From Polaribacter sp. (GTDB taxonomy: Bacteria; Bacteroidota; Bacteroidia; Flavobacteriales; Flavobacteriaceae), in assembly GCA_029238315.1 (NCBI GenBank), contig JAQWGI010000006.1, forward strand, positions 1-64,000: a DNA stretch of 64,000 bases, given 5' to 3'. The notes beneath the pieces are model-generated. The model saw nothing but the letters and a program-made list of their open reading frames with translations. It was not told where the DNA came from and did not search any database. This document shows, piece after piece, positions 51,007 to 60,176 of the stretch; positions within the stretch are counted from its first letter, which is position 1, and every line of letters begins with the position of its first letter. A program made the position numbers and the translations under genes.

Positions 51007-52761
51007 ATGAAAGCATTACAATATTTAAATAAATACTTTTCAAAATACAAATACAGATTGTTAATTGGAATTGCAATTACTGTTTTATCTAAAATTTTAT
51101 CACTTAGAATACCTAGAATTATTGGCGATTCTTTTAACATAGTTGATGAATATAGAAACGGATTTATCACCAATACTGATGATGTAAAACAGCAACTCCT
51201 TATTAACATCATACTAATTATTGGTGTTACTTTAATTGCTGGCTTTTTTACCTTTCTAATGCGTCAAACCATTATTGTAACTTCTAGATTGATTGAGTTT
51301 GATTTAAAAAATGAAATTTATCAACAATACCAACGTTTATCTATTAATTTTTACAAAAAAAACAGAACTGGTGATTTGATGAATAGAATTAGTGAAGATG
51401 TTTCTAAGGTTAGAATGTACTTTGGGCCTGCAATTATGTACAGCATGAATATGATTGTATTATTTGTTGTTGGTTTTTATCAAATGTATACTATTGATGC
51501 AAAACTTACAATGTACACCTTAATACCATTCCCTGTTTTATCTATTTCTATTTTTATTTTGAGTAAAGTTATCAATGAAAAAAGTACTATTGTACAACAA
51601 TACTTATCAAAACTAACAACGTTTAACCAAGAGTTTTTCTCAGGAATAAACGTGGTAAAATCATACGGAATAGAAAAATCTATCATTAAAAATTTTGACC
51701 AATTAGCCGATGATAGCAAAGAAAAAAACATTGACCTATATAAAGTACAAGCCATCTTTTTTCCGTTGATGGTTTTATTAATTGGAATCAGTAATTTATT
51801 GGTCATTTACATTGGAGGTAAACAATATATTGCTGGTGAAATCCCGATTGGTGTTATTGCAGAGTTTATTTTATATGTTAATATTTTAACTTGGCCGGTT
51901 GCCATTGTTGGTTGGGTAACCTCAATGATACAACAAGCTGAAGCTTCTCAACAACGAATTAATGAGTTTTTAGAGCAAGTTCCAGAAATTAAAAATACAA
52001 CAGAAAATCACACACAAATTATAGGTTCTGTAGAATTCAAAAATGTGAACTTAGTGTATGATGACACCAATATTACTGCTTTAAAAAACATCAATTTTAA
52101 AATTAAAAAAGGAGAAACAGTTGCTGTTTTAGGATCAACAGGTTCTGGAAAAACGTCAATTATCAATTTAATTTCTAGATTGTATGATGCTTCTCAAGGA
52201 ACTGTATTGATTGACAACAAACCTATAAAAGAACTAAACTTAATTGATTTAAGAAATCAAATTGGTTTTGTTCCTCAAGATCCTTTTCTATTTTCTGACA
52301 CTATTGAAAATAATATAAAGTTTGGCAAAGAAGATGCAACAAAAGATGAAATTATTTTAGCTGCTAAAAATGCAGTTATTCATGAAAACATCATTGATTT
52401 TAAAGACGCGTACAGAACTATTTTAGGTGAACGCGGCGTTACACTTTCTGGGGGTCAAAAACAACGTTTAAGTATTGCAAGAGCTGTTATAAAAAACCCT
52501 AAAATTTTAATTTTTGACGATTGCCTTTCAGCAGTTGACACAGAAACCGAAGAGCAAATTTTATCAAACCTAGATAAGGTTTCTAAAGAAAAGACAACAT
52601 TTATTATTAGCCATAGAGTTTCTTCTGCTAAAAATGCAGATAAAATAATTGTCTTAGATAATGCAGAAATCATACAACAAGGAACTCATAATCAACTCAT
52701 AACAGAAGACGGATACTACAAAGAACTTTATCAACAACAACTTTTAGAAAAAGAAAACTAA
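51007..52761 (+). CDS. ABC exporter half-transporter (YheI/MdlA-like)
   Basis: 584 aa from ATG 51007 (a TTG two codons upstream is less likely). Six-helix ABC membrane domain (about 15-310), then the ATPase domain: Walker A GSTGSGKTS, signature LSGGQKQRLSIARAV, Walker B ILIFDDCLSAVD. The catalytic glutamate after Walker B is Asp (DD), as in the degenerate-site half of heterodimeric exporters such as YheI. It would then need a partner half-transporter that is not encoded here. Substrate unknown, multidrug-type export plausible. Confidence 0.9.
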   Translation: MKALQYLNKYFSKYKYRLLIGIAITVLSKILSLRIPRIIGDSFNIVDEYRNGFITNTDDVKQQLLINIILIIGVTLIAGFFTFLMRQTIIVTSRLIEFDLKNEIYQQYQRLSINFYKKNRTGDLMNRISEDVSKVRMYFGPAIMYSMNMIVLFVVGFYQMYTIDAKLTMYTLIPFPVLSISIFILSKVINEKSTIVQQYLSKLTTFNQEFFSGINVVKSYGIEKSIIKNFDQLADDSKEKNIDLYKVQAIFFPLMVLLIGISNLLVIYIGGKQYIAGEIPIGVIAEFILYVNILTWPVAIVGWVTSMIQQAEASQQRINEFLEQVPEIKNTTENHTQIIGSVEFKNVNLVYDDTNITALKNINFKIKKGETVAVLGSTGSGKTSIINLISRLYDASQGTVLIDNKPIKELNLIDLRNQIGFVPQDPFLFSDTIENNIKFGKEDATKDEIILAAKNAVIHENIIDFKDAYRTILGERGVTLSGGQKQRLSIARAVIKNPKILIFDDCLSAVDTETEEQILSNLDKVSKEKTTFIISHRVSSAKNADKIIVLDNAEIIQQGTHNQLITEDGYYKELYQQQLLEKEN

Positions 52762-52791
52762 GCTTTCATTAGAAAAAGTAAAATATTTTTT

Positions 52792-52799
52792 TAGATTTG
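52792..52799 (+). promoter_or_regulatory. Promoter box TAGATTTG of the PUR-family gene
   Basis: TAGATTTG fits TAnnTTTG; the ATG is 39 bp downstream at 52839, giving a leader of about 30 nt. Confidence 0.5.
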
Positions 52800-52838
52800 T
52801 TAAACAAACAATAAAAAAAATTTAATTCGTAAATTATT

Positions 52839-53222
52839 ATGGCTGAGAGAGTAGAACAAGAAGAGATTTTTTCTCAAGTTTTAAGAGCAGGTAGAAGAAC
52901 ATATTTTTTTGATGTAAGAGCAACAAAGGCAGACGATTATTATTTAACTGTTACAGAAAGTAAAAAATTTACACATGATGATGGTTCTTTTCATTATCAA
53001 AAACATAAAATCTACCTTTATAAAGAAGATTTTTCTGAGTTTAATGACATGTTAAAAGCAGCTACAAATTTTATTGTCAATGAAAAAGGAGAAGAAGTAA
53101 TTAGCGAAAGACACCAAAAAGATTACAAGAAAGAAGAAGGAGAAGAAGAAGTTTCTGATTCTGAAGCATCAGAAACAAAAACTACTGAAAGCTTTACAGA
53201 TGTTTCATTTGATGACATTTAA
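52839..53222 (+). CDS. PUR-family nucleic-acid-binding protein (DUF3276)
   Basis: 127 aa. The N-terminal 80 residues match the PUR-repeat protein of Bacteroidota: EEIFSQVLRAGRRTYFFDVRATKADDYYLTVTESKK and HYQKHKIYLYKEDFSEFNDML. A highly acidic low-complexity tail follows (EEGEEEVSDSEASETKTTES). PUR-alpha-like folds bind single-stranded DNA or RNA. It is its own unit with a promoter box and a terminator. Confidence 0.9.
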   Translation: MAERVEQEEIFSQVLRAGRRTYFFDVRATKADDYYLTVTESKKFTHDDGSFHYQKHKIYLYKEDFSEFNDMLKAATNFIVNEKGEEVISERHQKDYKKEEGEEEVSDSEASETKTTESFTDVSFDDI

Positions 53223-53240
53223 AATTCAATTAATTCTTAC

Positions 53241-53276
53241 AAAAAAAGCCATCTAAACTAAGATGGCTTTTTTTTT
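53241..53276. terminator. Bidirectional terminator between the PUR gene and isochorismate synthase
   Basis: AAAGCCATCT (53245-53254) and AGATGGCTTT (53261-53270) make a 10-bp stem flanked by A and T runs; the stop codon of the minus-strand gene overlaps its edge. Confidence 0.85.
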
Positions 53277-54315
53277 AGAGAGCGCTTCGCATTGTTTTAC
53301 TTTTAGCAACTGTTTCTTTCCATTCCTTTTCTGGAACACTTTCTTTTGTAACACCACCACCAACATAAATTTCTGCGTTGTTATTTATTATTTCCATACA
53401 TCTTAAATTTACAAACAAGTTGGTTGTATCATTAACATGTAACTCTCCTAAAAAACCTGTGTAATAAGAACGACTATACCCTTCTTGCCTTAGAATAAAC
53501 GCCTTCGCTTTTTCTTTTGGGAAACCGCAAACTGCTGGAGTTGGATGTAACACATTTATCAACGAAAATAATCCCTTACTCTTTAGCTCGCCTTTAATTA
53601 CTGTTTTTAAATGCATTAAAGAGCCCGCTTTTACTGTTTCCGTTTTTAAAGAAACCAAATTATTAGAAAAACCAGAAAGCTTCTTTAAAATATAGTCGGT
53701 AACTATTTGTTGCTCTTCAATCTCTTTGGGATTCCAACGCGGCGCTTTCCCTTCTTTATATTCTTGAGTACCAGCAAGAGACATTGAAGTAAACTTATTA
53801 CCTGCAACCTCTAGTAAAGATTCTGGTGTTGCACCAAACCATAAACCTACTTGCGGATGAAACCAAACATACACAAACGCATTTGGATATAAATTTAATA
53901 GTTTAGAATAAATTTCTACTACATCTAGCTTCGTTAAAGCAACAATTTCTTTTCTAGAAATTACTACCTTTTTAAACGTATTACTGCTTATTTCTTCAAT
54001 TGCTTTTTTAACAATTTGAACATGTTTTACTTTCGATGAAGCACATAGAGTTGTTAAATCATTAGATTCTACTTTACTTTGATAGAATTCATCTGAAATA
54101 AATGTTGAATTTTCTTGCGGAAAAAAAATAGTTGCTGATGAAGAGTCAAATGGCGCAAATACAAAACCAGCCTGACTAAAATCTGAGGTAATTGTTTGCA
54201 ATAAGTTGTTCTTTTGAAAAAAACCAAAAATAGTTTTATCATTAGGCTTCCTATAGGCAACAAATGGCATTTTACTGTCATAAGCTTCTTTTATCTTATT
54301 TAAAATAAACTGCAT
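53275..54315 (-). CDS. menF: Isochorismate synthase
   Basis: 346 aa. Chorismate-binding enzyme core: NTFKKVVISRKEIVAL, FVYVWFHPQVGLWFGATPESLLEV, KFTSMSLAGTQEYKEGKAP, VLHPTPAVCGFPKEKA and FLGELHVNDTTNLFVNLRCMEI. It converts chorismate to isochorismate, the entry to menaquinone (or a siderophore). The adjacent thioesterase favours menaquinone. N-terminal part is shorter than in E. coli MenF but typical of Bacteroidota. Gene is 2 bp after the thioesterase. Confidence 0.9.
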   Translation of the reverse strand: MQFILNKIKEAYDSKMPFVAYRKPNDKTIFGFFQKNNLLQTITSDFSQAGFVFAPFDSSSATIFFPQENSTFISDEFYQSKVESNDLTTLCASSKVKHVQIVKKAIEEISSNTFKKVVISRKEIVALTKLDVVEIYSKLLNLYPNAFVYVWFHPQVGLWFGATPESLLEVAGNKFTSMSLAGTQEYKEGKAPRWNPKEIEEQQIVTDYILKKLSGFSNNLVSLKTETVKAGSLMHLKTVIKGELKSKGLFSLINVLHPTPAVCGFPKEKAKAFILRQEGYSRSYYTGFLGELHVNDTTNLFVNLRCMEIINNNAEIYVGGGVTKESVPEKEWKETVAKSKTMRSAL

Positions 54316-54317
54316 AT

Positions 54318-54737
54318 TTACTTTTTCTCAAGTATAATATTAGAAAGTTTACAGAGAGAAATCAATTCATTCTTCTCATTAACAACTTTAATTTCCCACA
54401 AATGTGTAGTCCTTCCTTTGTGTATAATTTTTGCGGTTGCAGTTACAAATCCACCGGTAACACTCTTTAAATGATTGGCACTTATTTCTATTCCTTTTAC
54501 AATAAATTGACTTCCATCAACAAAAAAAGCAGAAGCTGCACTTCCAACACTTTCAGCCAATGCAACAGTTGCTCCACCGTGCAATATCCCATAGGGTTGA
54601 TAAACTCTAGGGTTTACCGGCATTTTCGCTACTAAAAAATCTTCTCCAACATCAGTGTATTCTATTTCTAGAGTTTCCATTAACGTGTTTTTACAACGTT
54701 TATTAAATGCTTTTAGAATTTCAGACTTTTCTTTCAT
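54318..54737 (-). CDS. PaaI-family hotdog thioesterase (likely DHNA-CoA hydrolase)
   Basis: 139 aa, single hotdog domain. Landmarks: MPVNPRVYQPYGILHGGATVALAESVGSAAS with the active-site HGG, and IHKGRTTHLWEIKVVNEKNELISLCKLSNIIL. These hydrolyse acyl- or aryl-CoA thioesters. It is directly upstream of isochorismate synthase (2 bp), so hydrolysis of 1,4-dihydroxy-2-naphthoyl-CoA in menaquinone synthesis (MenI role) is a reasonable inference. Confidence 0.88.
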   Translation of the reverse strand: MKEKSEILKAFNKRCKNTLMETLEIEYTDVGEDFLVAKMPVNPRVYQPYGILHGGATVALAESVGSAASAFFVDGSQFIVKGIEISANHLKSVTGGFVTATAKIIHKGRTTHLWEIKVVNEKNELISLCKLSNIILEKK

Positions 54738-54776
54738 TATGAAATAATTTATGGTAAAAATACATATAATTTATTG

Positions 54777-54784
54777 TATTTTTG
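54777..54784 (+). promoter_or_regulatory. Promoter box TATTTTTG of the pRiA4b ORF-3-like gene
   Basis: TATTTTTG fits TAnnTTTG; the ATG follows at 54809. An AAGAAGG segment in between resembles a Shine-Dalgarno sequence, unusual in this phylum. Confidence 0.5.
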
Positions 54785-54808
54785 TAGCATCATAAGAAGG
54801 AATTTAAG

Positions 54809-55291
54809 ATGTATAAAGTACGCGTCATTTTAGACACAAAAGAAGATGTTATTAGAACCTTAACGGTTAATAATTCTATCAATTTAGAAGAACTACACTT
54901 ACATATTGCAAAAGCATTTGGTTTTAATGGTCAAGAAATGGCATCGTTTTATAGAACAGATTTTGAATGGAATCAAGGAGAAGAAATTCCGTTATTTAAT
55001 ATGTCTGAATTTGGAGAAACCGCCTCAATGAATTCTTGTATTTTAAAAGAAACACTACCTAATTTAAATGACAAATTAATTTATGTATACGACTTCTTTA
55101 AAATGTGGTCTTTTTATGTAGAAGTAATTGATTCTAACAACGAATTATTAGCAGAACCAAAAATAATTATGTCTATTGGTGAGGTTCCCGATGAAGCACC
55201 TGAGAAAGAATTTGTTGCAGAAAACAATGAAGAAGATTTTTCTGATGAAGAATTTGAGTCTTATGATGATTATGATTTTGAGAACTATTAA
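54809..55291 (+). CDS. pRiA4b ORF-3-like protein (IS1096 passenger-like domain)
   Basis: 160 aa. The N-terminal domain (1-120) matches the family called plasmid pRiA4b ORF-3/IS1096 passenger: KVRVILDTKEDVIRTLTVNNSINLEELHLHIAKAFGF, MASFYRTDFEW, LIYVYDFFKMWSFYVEV. The C-terminal 40 residues are almost wholly acidic (EEDFSDEEFESYDDYDFENY). The family name comes from a mobile element, but no transposase is nearby and in Bacteroidota it is a chromosomal gene. Function unknown. Confidence 0.85.
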   Translation: MYKVRVILDTKEDVIRTLTVNNSINLEELHLHIAKAFGFNGQEMASFYRTDFEWNQGEEIPLFNMSEFGETASMNSCILKETLPNLNDKLIYVYDFFKMWSFYVEVIDSNNELLAEPKIIMSIGEVPDEAPEKEFVAENNEEDFSDEEFESYDDYDFENY

Positions 55292-55387
55292 TTATTGGTA
55301 GCTAATTCAATTTAATAAAATCACTATAAACAGTAACATTTCCTTAACTTGTTCGTCGAATACATATAATCGATTAAAACAATTTCT

Positions 55388-56287
55388 TTGGAAACAATCT
55401 TATCTCTAAAAAATTTAGACAAAAAATACGGCCCTATTCATGCGGTAAACAACCTTTCTTTTGATATACAAAAAGGAAATGTATACGGAATTTTAGGCCC
55501 TAATGGAAGTGGTAAATCTACTACTTTAGGTATTATTTTAAATGTGGTTAACAAAACCTCTGGAGAGTTTAGCTGGTTTAACGGCAATACTTCAACGCAT
55601 GATGCCCTAAAAAAAGTTGGCGCCATTATAGAAAGACCCAATTTTTATCCTTACATGACAGCCTCTCAGAATTTAAAACTAATCTGTAAAATTAAAGGCG
55701 TATCTTATAATAAAATTGATGAAAAGCTAAAAACAGTAAATCTTTACGAAAGAAAAAACAGCAAGTTTAGCACTTTTTCTTTAGGAATGAAACAACGTTT
55801 GGCTATTGCTTCTGCGTTATTAAATGATCCAGAAATCTTAATTTTAGATGAACCTACAAACGGTTTAGATCCACAAGGAATCCATGAGATAAGAGAAATT
55901 ATTAAAGGAATTGCTAAAGATGGAACCACGATCTTATTAGCTTCTCACCTACTTGATGAAGTTGAGAAAGTATGTAGCCATGTTGTTGTTATTAGAAAAG
56001 GGATTAAATTATATGCAGGAAGCGTTGATGAAATGACCGCCTCTAAAGGTTTATTTGAGTTAAAAGTTGATGACAACGAAGCAAAGTTAATTACTTTACT
56101 AGAAAAGCATGAAGCAATTAGTACTGTTAAAAAAGAAGATGAAACTTTAATTGCAACCTTATGCAAAGATATCGCTGCAAAAGAAATGAATGCCTTTTTA
56201 TTTGAAAACGGAATTACACTTTCTCATTTGGTAAAAAGAAAACCAAGTCTAGAACAACAATTCTTATCGTTAACAAACAACAATTAA
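55388..56287 (+). CDS. ABC-2 type transporter ATP-binding protein
   Basis: 299 aa starting with TTG 55388; the next Met is too far into the fold. Walker A GPNGSGKST, signature FSLGMKQRLAIASALL, Walker B ILILDEPTNGLDP and a switch His in LLASHLLDEV. Residues 230-299 are a small C-terminal regulatory domain. The cognate permease gene is 56 bp downstream. Such pairs export drugs, lipids or peptides; substrate not inferable. Confidence 0.92.
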   Translation: METILSLKNLDKKYGPIHAVNNLSFDIQKGNVYGILGPNGSGKSTTLGIILNVVNKTSGEFSWFNGNTSTHDALKKVGAIIERPNFYPYMTASQNLKLICKIKGVSYNKIDEKLKTVNLYERKNSKFSTFSLGMKQRLAIASALLNDPEILILDEPTNGLDPQGIHEIREIIKGIAKDGTTILLASHLLDEVEKVCSHVVVIRKGIKLYAGSVDEMTASKGLFELKVDDNEAKLITLLEKHEAISTVKKEDETLIATLCKDIAAKEMNAFLFENGITLSHLVKRKPSLEQQFLSLTNNN

Positions 56288-56343
56288 TCAAACAAATACC
56301 TGTTCGAGCAGTATCGAGAACAAATTTAAAAATATATTACACC

Positions 56344-57189
56344 ATGTTTAGATTACTAAATATAGAATTTCATAAATTAAAACACAACAGAGCAAGTAAA
56401 GTTTTGTCTATCATTTATTTCGGATTGTTAACTTCTATTGCATTATTTGCAGCCATTAAATTCGATATCGGTCCAATTAAATTTCATTTAGCAGAACAAG
56501 GAATCTTTAACTTTCCTTACATCTGGCATTTTAACACCTACATGGCAGCCATGTTTAAATTTTTCTTATTGCTAGTAATTGTTTCTATGATGGCAAATGA
56601 ATACAGCAACAAGACACTAAAACAAAACTTAATAGATGGTTTAAGCAAGAAAGAGTTTGTGTTATCTAAGTTTTATACTGTAATTGTTTTTGCAGCAATA
56701 TCTACACTTTTTGTACTGATTACTTCGTTAATTTTAGGCGCTATATATTCTGATTATAATGAGTTTTCTATCATTATATCTGACCTTGAATACTTAGGGG
56801 CATTTTTTATAAAGTTAGTTGGTTTTTTCTCCTTTGGATTGTTCCTGGGGATCTTAGTAAAACGCTCTGCATTCGCAGTTGGCGCAATGGTAGTTTGGTT
56901 AATTATAGAAAGTATGTTTAAAGGATATTTATTTTATGCCTTAAGAAACGAAGAGCAAACTACAGCTAGCGTTAATGCGATTATGCAGTTTTTACCTTTA
57001 GAGGCTATGTCTAATTTAATTAAAGAACCTTTTACAAGACTAGGTGCAGTGAGATCTATTGCAAATCAAATTGGAGAAGAATTATCTAAAGATTTCTCTG
57101 TACAATTCTCAGACATACTGATTGTTACAACTTGGTCTGTTCTCTTTATTTATATGTCTTACAGTTTGTTAAAAAAAAGAGATTTATAA
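56344..57189 (+). CDS. ABC-2 type transporter permease
   Basis: 281 aa with six hydrophobic segments and a short N-terminal amphipathic stretch FRLLNIEFHKLKHNRASKVLSI. ABC-2 family landmark: NEYSNKTLKQNLIDGLSKKEFVLSKFYTVI. Partner of the ATPase at 55388. Bacteriocin/nisin-immunity or sodium-export ABC-2 systems look similar, but the evidence does not allow choice. Confidence 0.87.
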   Translation: MFRLLNIEFHKLKHNRASKVLSIIYFGLLTSIALFAAIKFDIGPIKFHLAEQGIFNFPYIWHFNTYMAAMFKFFLLLVIVSMMANEYSNKTLKQNLIDGLSKKEFVLSKFYTVIVFAAISTLFVLITSLILGAIYSDYNEFSIIISDLEYLGAFFIKLVGFFSFGLFLGILVKRSAFAVGAMVVWLIIESMFKGYLFYALRNEEQTTASVNAIMQFLPLEAMSNLIKEPFTRLGAVRSIANQIGEELSKDFSVQFSDILIVTTWSVLFIYMSYSLLKKRDL

Positions 57190-57200
57190 TACTTTTCTAG

Positions 57201-57208
57201 TATATTTG
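57201..57208 (+). promoter_or_regulatory. Promoter box TATATTTG of the T9SS cargo gene
   Basis: TATATTTG fits TAnnTTTG, 23 bp before the ATG at 57232. Confidence 0.55.
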
Positions 57209-57231
57209 GGCTTTTATTATAAAACCTCCAA

Positions 57232-60129
57232 ATGAAAAGCTTTTTAAGTATACTTACCTTTTTTATTGTACTCACTGCATACGGACAAAAAGAAGCAAAT
57301 TATTGGTATTTTGGAGAAAAAGCAGGCTTAGATTTTTCTACTGGATCTCCAGTTGTTCTCAACGACGGAGAATTAAACACACTTGAAGGGTGCTCTACCA
57401 TTTCTGATAAAGACGGAAAACTGCTCTTTTATTCAGACGGAACAACAGTTTATGACAGTACCCATCAAGTGATGAAGTATAGTAACGGACTACTCGCTAA
57501 TAATTTATATGGAGACCCTTCTAGTACACAATCTGCCCTGGTTGTTCCAAATCCAATAGACGAAAACATCTATTATATTTTTACTGTTCAGGCATACGGG
57601 GGAAATGGTTTTAACTATTACACCATTGATATCTCTAAAAACGGTGGTTTAGGCGAAGTGATTTCTGGCCCTATTGACTTATCAGATGGAAAAAATGCTA
57701 ACTGGTCAGAAAAAGTAACAGCTGTGCAAGGTGATGACTGTAATACAATTTGGATCTTATCTGCTATTGGCAATCAGTTTTATGCATATAAAATAGATGA
57801 AAATGGCGTAAACAGCTCAAGCCCTGTTATTAGTACTACATCATATACACTTAGAGATACAAGAGGCTACTTAAAGGTTTCTCCTAACGGAAAAAAAATT
57901 GCCTTGGCAGATTTTAACCACACAAATAACAATAGTGTTGGAGATGGTCGTTTAGTTTTATATGATTTTAACGCCACAAATGGTTCTGTTGGAAATCTTG
58001 CTACAATTTTAGCAGATGCACAAAGTGACGGCGCACACTACGGTATTGAATTTTCTCAATCTTCATCAAAACTTTATACCTCCACATATGATCATACCAA
58101 TAACAAAGTTTTTCAATTTGATTTAACACAAAGCAACATCGCAACTTCAAAAAAATTAATTCATTCTCAAATTGGTTATAGAGGTGCTTTGCAACTTGGT
58201 GTTGATGGTAAAATTTATGCCCCTGTTTCTGTTTCTTATTTTAATGGCACACAATTTTTAGATGTAATAGAAAACCCAGAAGCTGCTGCAATTGATGTAA
58301 TTTATACAGAAGATAAAATAGACTTAGGAACCGGAACTGCAACACAGGGGTTACCTCCTTTTATTCAATCTTTTTTTTCACCAGTAAAAATTTTAGATAG
58401 CGATACAAAATCTATAGATCTAACCTTAGGCTCGCACCAAGTTTGTATAGGAGATTCTTTTAGTTTCGAACCAGAATTAAATGGCTTGGCTGGCTCAACT
58501 TATAAATGGACAAAAATAGGTGATCCAACTGTAAATGTTACATCAAGAAAAGTAACAATAGATGATGCTAATTACGGATCCGGAACTTATAATTTAGAAA
58601 TGACAATTGTTGACTCTTGTGGTAGAATTTTGAATTACAATGGCTCGGTAGAAATCGTTTTTGTTCCTAAACCAACTCTTATTACAATTCCAATTTATGA
58701 GCAATGTGATATTGATTCTGACCCTATAGATGGTATTACCACATTTAATTTGGCTTCTAAAGAAGTCGAATTAACAAATAATAATCCTGATTATTCTGTC
58801 GCTTTTTTTGAAACAACAGACACCAACTTTACAACACCAATCACAAATAAAATTGGATATAGAAATACCGTTTCAACCAATGCCGGAAACCACAAGCTAA
58901 TTACAAGAATTACGAACACGATAACTGGTTGTTTTGACGATGGAGAAATTGAACTAAAGGTAAATGCCACATCTTTAAATGCTTACCCAGACCTCTACCT
59001 ATCTGAAATTGATTTAAATGCAAATGTTTTAAATGCAAGAAATAGTGTAGGCTCTGGAAATGCTAGTTACGATTTTAACCTAAAAACAGTAGAGATTATT
59101 GCTAACTCTGGAGGTGCATTTACACAAACTACACACGATTTTGAATACTACAGAACAGCAAATGACGCTTCGTTACAAACCAATCAAATTGTAATGCCTT
59201 TTAAGGATGAATTATCCTATAACGATACAACTATTTTTGTACGCATTGGCACCAAAGGCTCTAACGCTTGTTCTGGTATTGGGCAGTTTAAAATATTTAT
59301 AAATACACGTCCGGTTCCACAAGGAAATACAACCCCAATCTATTTGTGTGTCAATAATCCAATAGACAATCCACAGCTAATTTCTTTAGATTTAAATGGA
59401 GCAACTGGAAATACTTCAGATACTTACCAATGGTTTTTAAATGGAAACTTAATTACTGGAGCTACCAATGCAACACACAAAGCAACCGTTGAAGGATCTT
59501 ATAAGGTAGAGGCATATACAACTTACATAAACAACAGTACCGATACTACAGATGATAGTTACACTATAGGCTATAATACATTTACAATACTAGAATCTAA
59601 CAAGGCACTTGTAGTTAGCACTGAATTAATTGATGATCAAGACAATCCTCAAGCAAATATTTTAACCATTACTACAGCTGGGATTGGCGATTATGAATAT
59701 GCATTAAACAGCACCAATATATCTGACTTTGAAAAAGGTGACAGCAATTTATCCTTTACCTATGACCAAGTAAAGCCGGGTTTAAATACGGTATACATTA
59801 GAGATAAAAATGGATGTGGAATTAGTAGCACACAAAAATTATCTTTCTTATTCTTTCAGCGACATTTTTCTCCAAATAACGATGGAATATTCGATACCTG
59901 GAAAATAATAGGGACTAACAACTCTTTTTACAAAGCTGCAAGAGTAGAAATATTTGACCGTTTTGGCAAAATTCTTGCCGTTCTTACTGATAAAGACAGT
60001 AATGGATGGGACGGAAATTATAACGGCACAAAATTACCCTCGAACGACTATTGGTTTAATGCAGTTCTTGAGGATATTAATGGGAATATTAGAAAAAAAA
60101 CAGGACACTTTAGTTTACTTAGAAAATAA
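57232..60129 (+). CDS. T9SS type B sorting-domain surface protein
   Basis: 965 aa. A signal peptide (KSFLSILTFFIVLTAYGQ) precedes a long beta-propeller-like region (about 25-380; repeated patterns such as SDKDGKLLFYSDGTTVYD), Ig/PKD-like segments (about 400-860), and the C-terminal gliding-motility-associated domain HFSPNNDGIFDTWKI ... RVEIFDRFGKIL ... NGWDGNYNGTKLPSNDYWF typical of CHU_C/type B cargo. It is exported through the type IX system and attached to the surface. Role possibly adhesion or substrate binding; unknown. Confidence 0.9.
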   Translation: MKSFLSILTFFIVLTAYGQKEANYWYFGEKAGLDFSTGSPVVLNDGELNTLEGCSTISDKDGKLLFYSDGTTVYDSTHQVMKYSNGLLANNLYGDPSSTQSALVVPNPIDENIYYIFTVQAYGGNGFNYYTIDISKNGGLGEVISGPIDLSDGKNANWSEKVTAVQGDDCNTIWILSAIGNQFYAYKIDENGVNSSSPVISTTSYTLRDTRGYLKVSPNGKKIALADFNHTNNNSVGDGRLVLYDFNATNGSVGNLATILADAQSDGAHYGIEFSQSSSKLYTSTYDHTNNKVFQFDLTQSNIATSKKLIHSQIGYRGALQLGVDGKIYAPVSVSYFNGTQFLDVIENPEAAAIDVIYTEDKIDLGTGTATQGLPPFIQSFFSPVKILDSDTKSIDLTLGSHQVCIGDSFSFEPELNGLAGSTYKWTKIGDPTVNVTSRKVTIDDANYGSGTYNLEMTIVDSCGRILNYNGSVEIVFVPKPTLITIPIYEQCDIDSDPIDGITTFNLASKEVELTNNNPDYSVAFFETTDTNFTTPITNKIGYRNTVSTNAGNHKLITRITNTITGCFDDGEIELKVNATSLNAYPDLYLSEIDLNANVLNARNSVGSGNASYDFNLKTVEIIANSGGAFTQTTHDFEYYRTANDASLQTNQIVMPFKDELSYNDTTIFVRIGTKGSNACSGIGQFKIFINTRPVPQGNTTPIYLCVNNPIDNPQLISLDLNGATGNTSDTYQWFLNGNLITGATNATHKATVEGSYKVEAYTTYINNSTDTTDDSYTIGYNTFTILESNKALVVSTELIDDQDNPQANILTITTAGIGDYEYALNSTNISDFEKGDSNLSFTYDQVKPGLNTVYIRDKNGCGISSTQKLSFLFFQRHFSPNNDGIFDTWKIIGTNNSFYKAARVEIFDRFGKILAVLTDKDSNGWDGNYNGTKLPSNDYWFNAVLEDINGNIRKKTGHFSLLRK

Positions 60130-60163
60130 GCAAAACTTCCTCTAATTTCTGTTTCTTAATTGG

Positions 60164-60171
60164 TATTTTTG
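60164..60171 (+). promoter_or_regulatory. uvrB promoter box TATTTTTG
   Basis: TATTTTTG fits TAnnTTTG and ends only 5 bp before the uvrB ATG at 60177, so transcription from it would give a nearly leaderless mRNA. Confidence 0.5.
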
Positions 60172-60176
60172 TAATC

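Noticed and set aside
54809-55291. Mobile element because of the IS1096/pRiA4b family name
   Set aside because: No transposase, inverted terminal repeats or target duplication is visible; the name is historical and the gene looks chromosomal.
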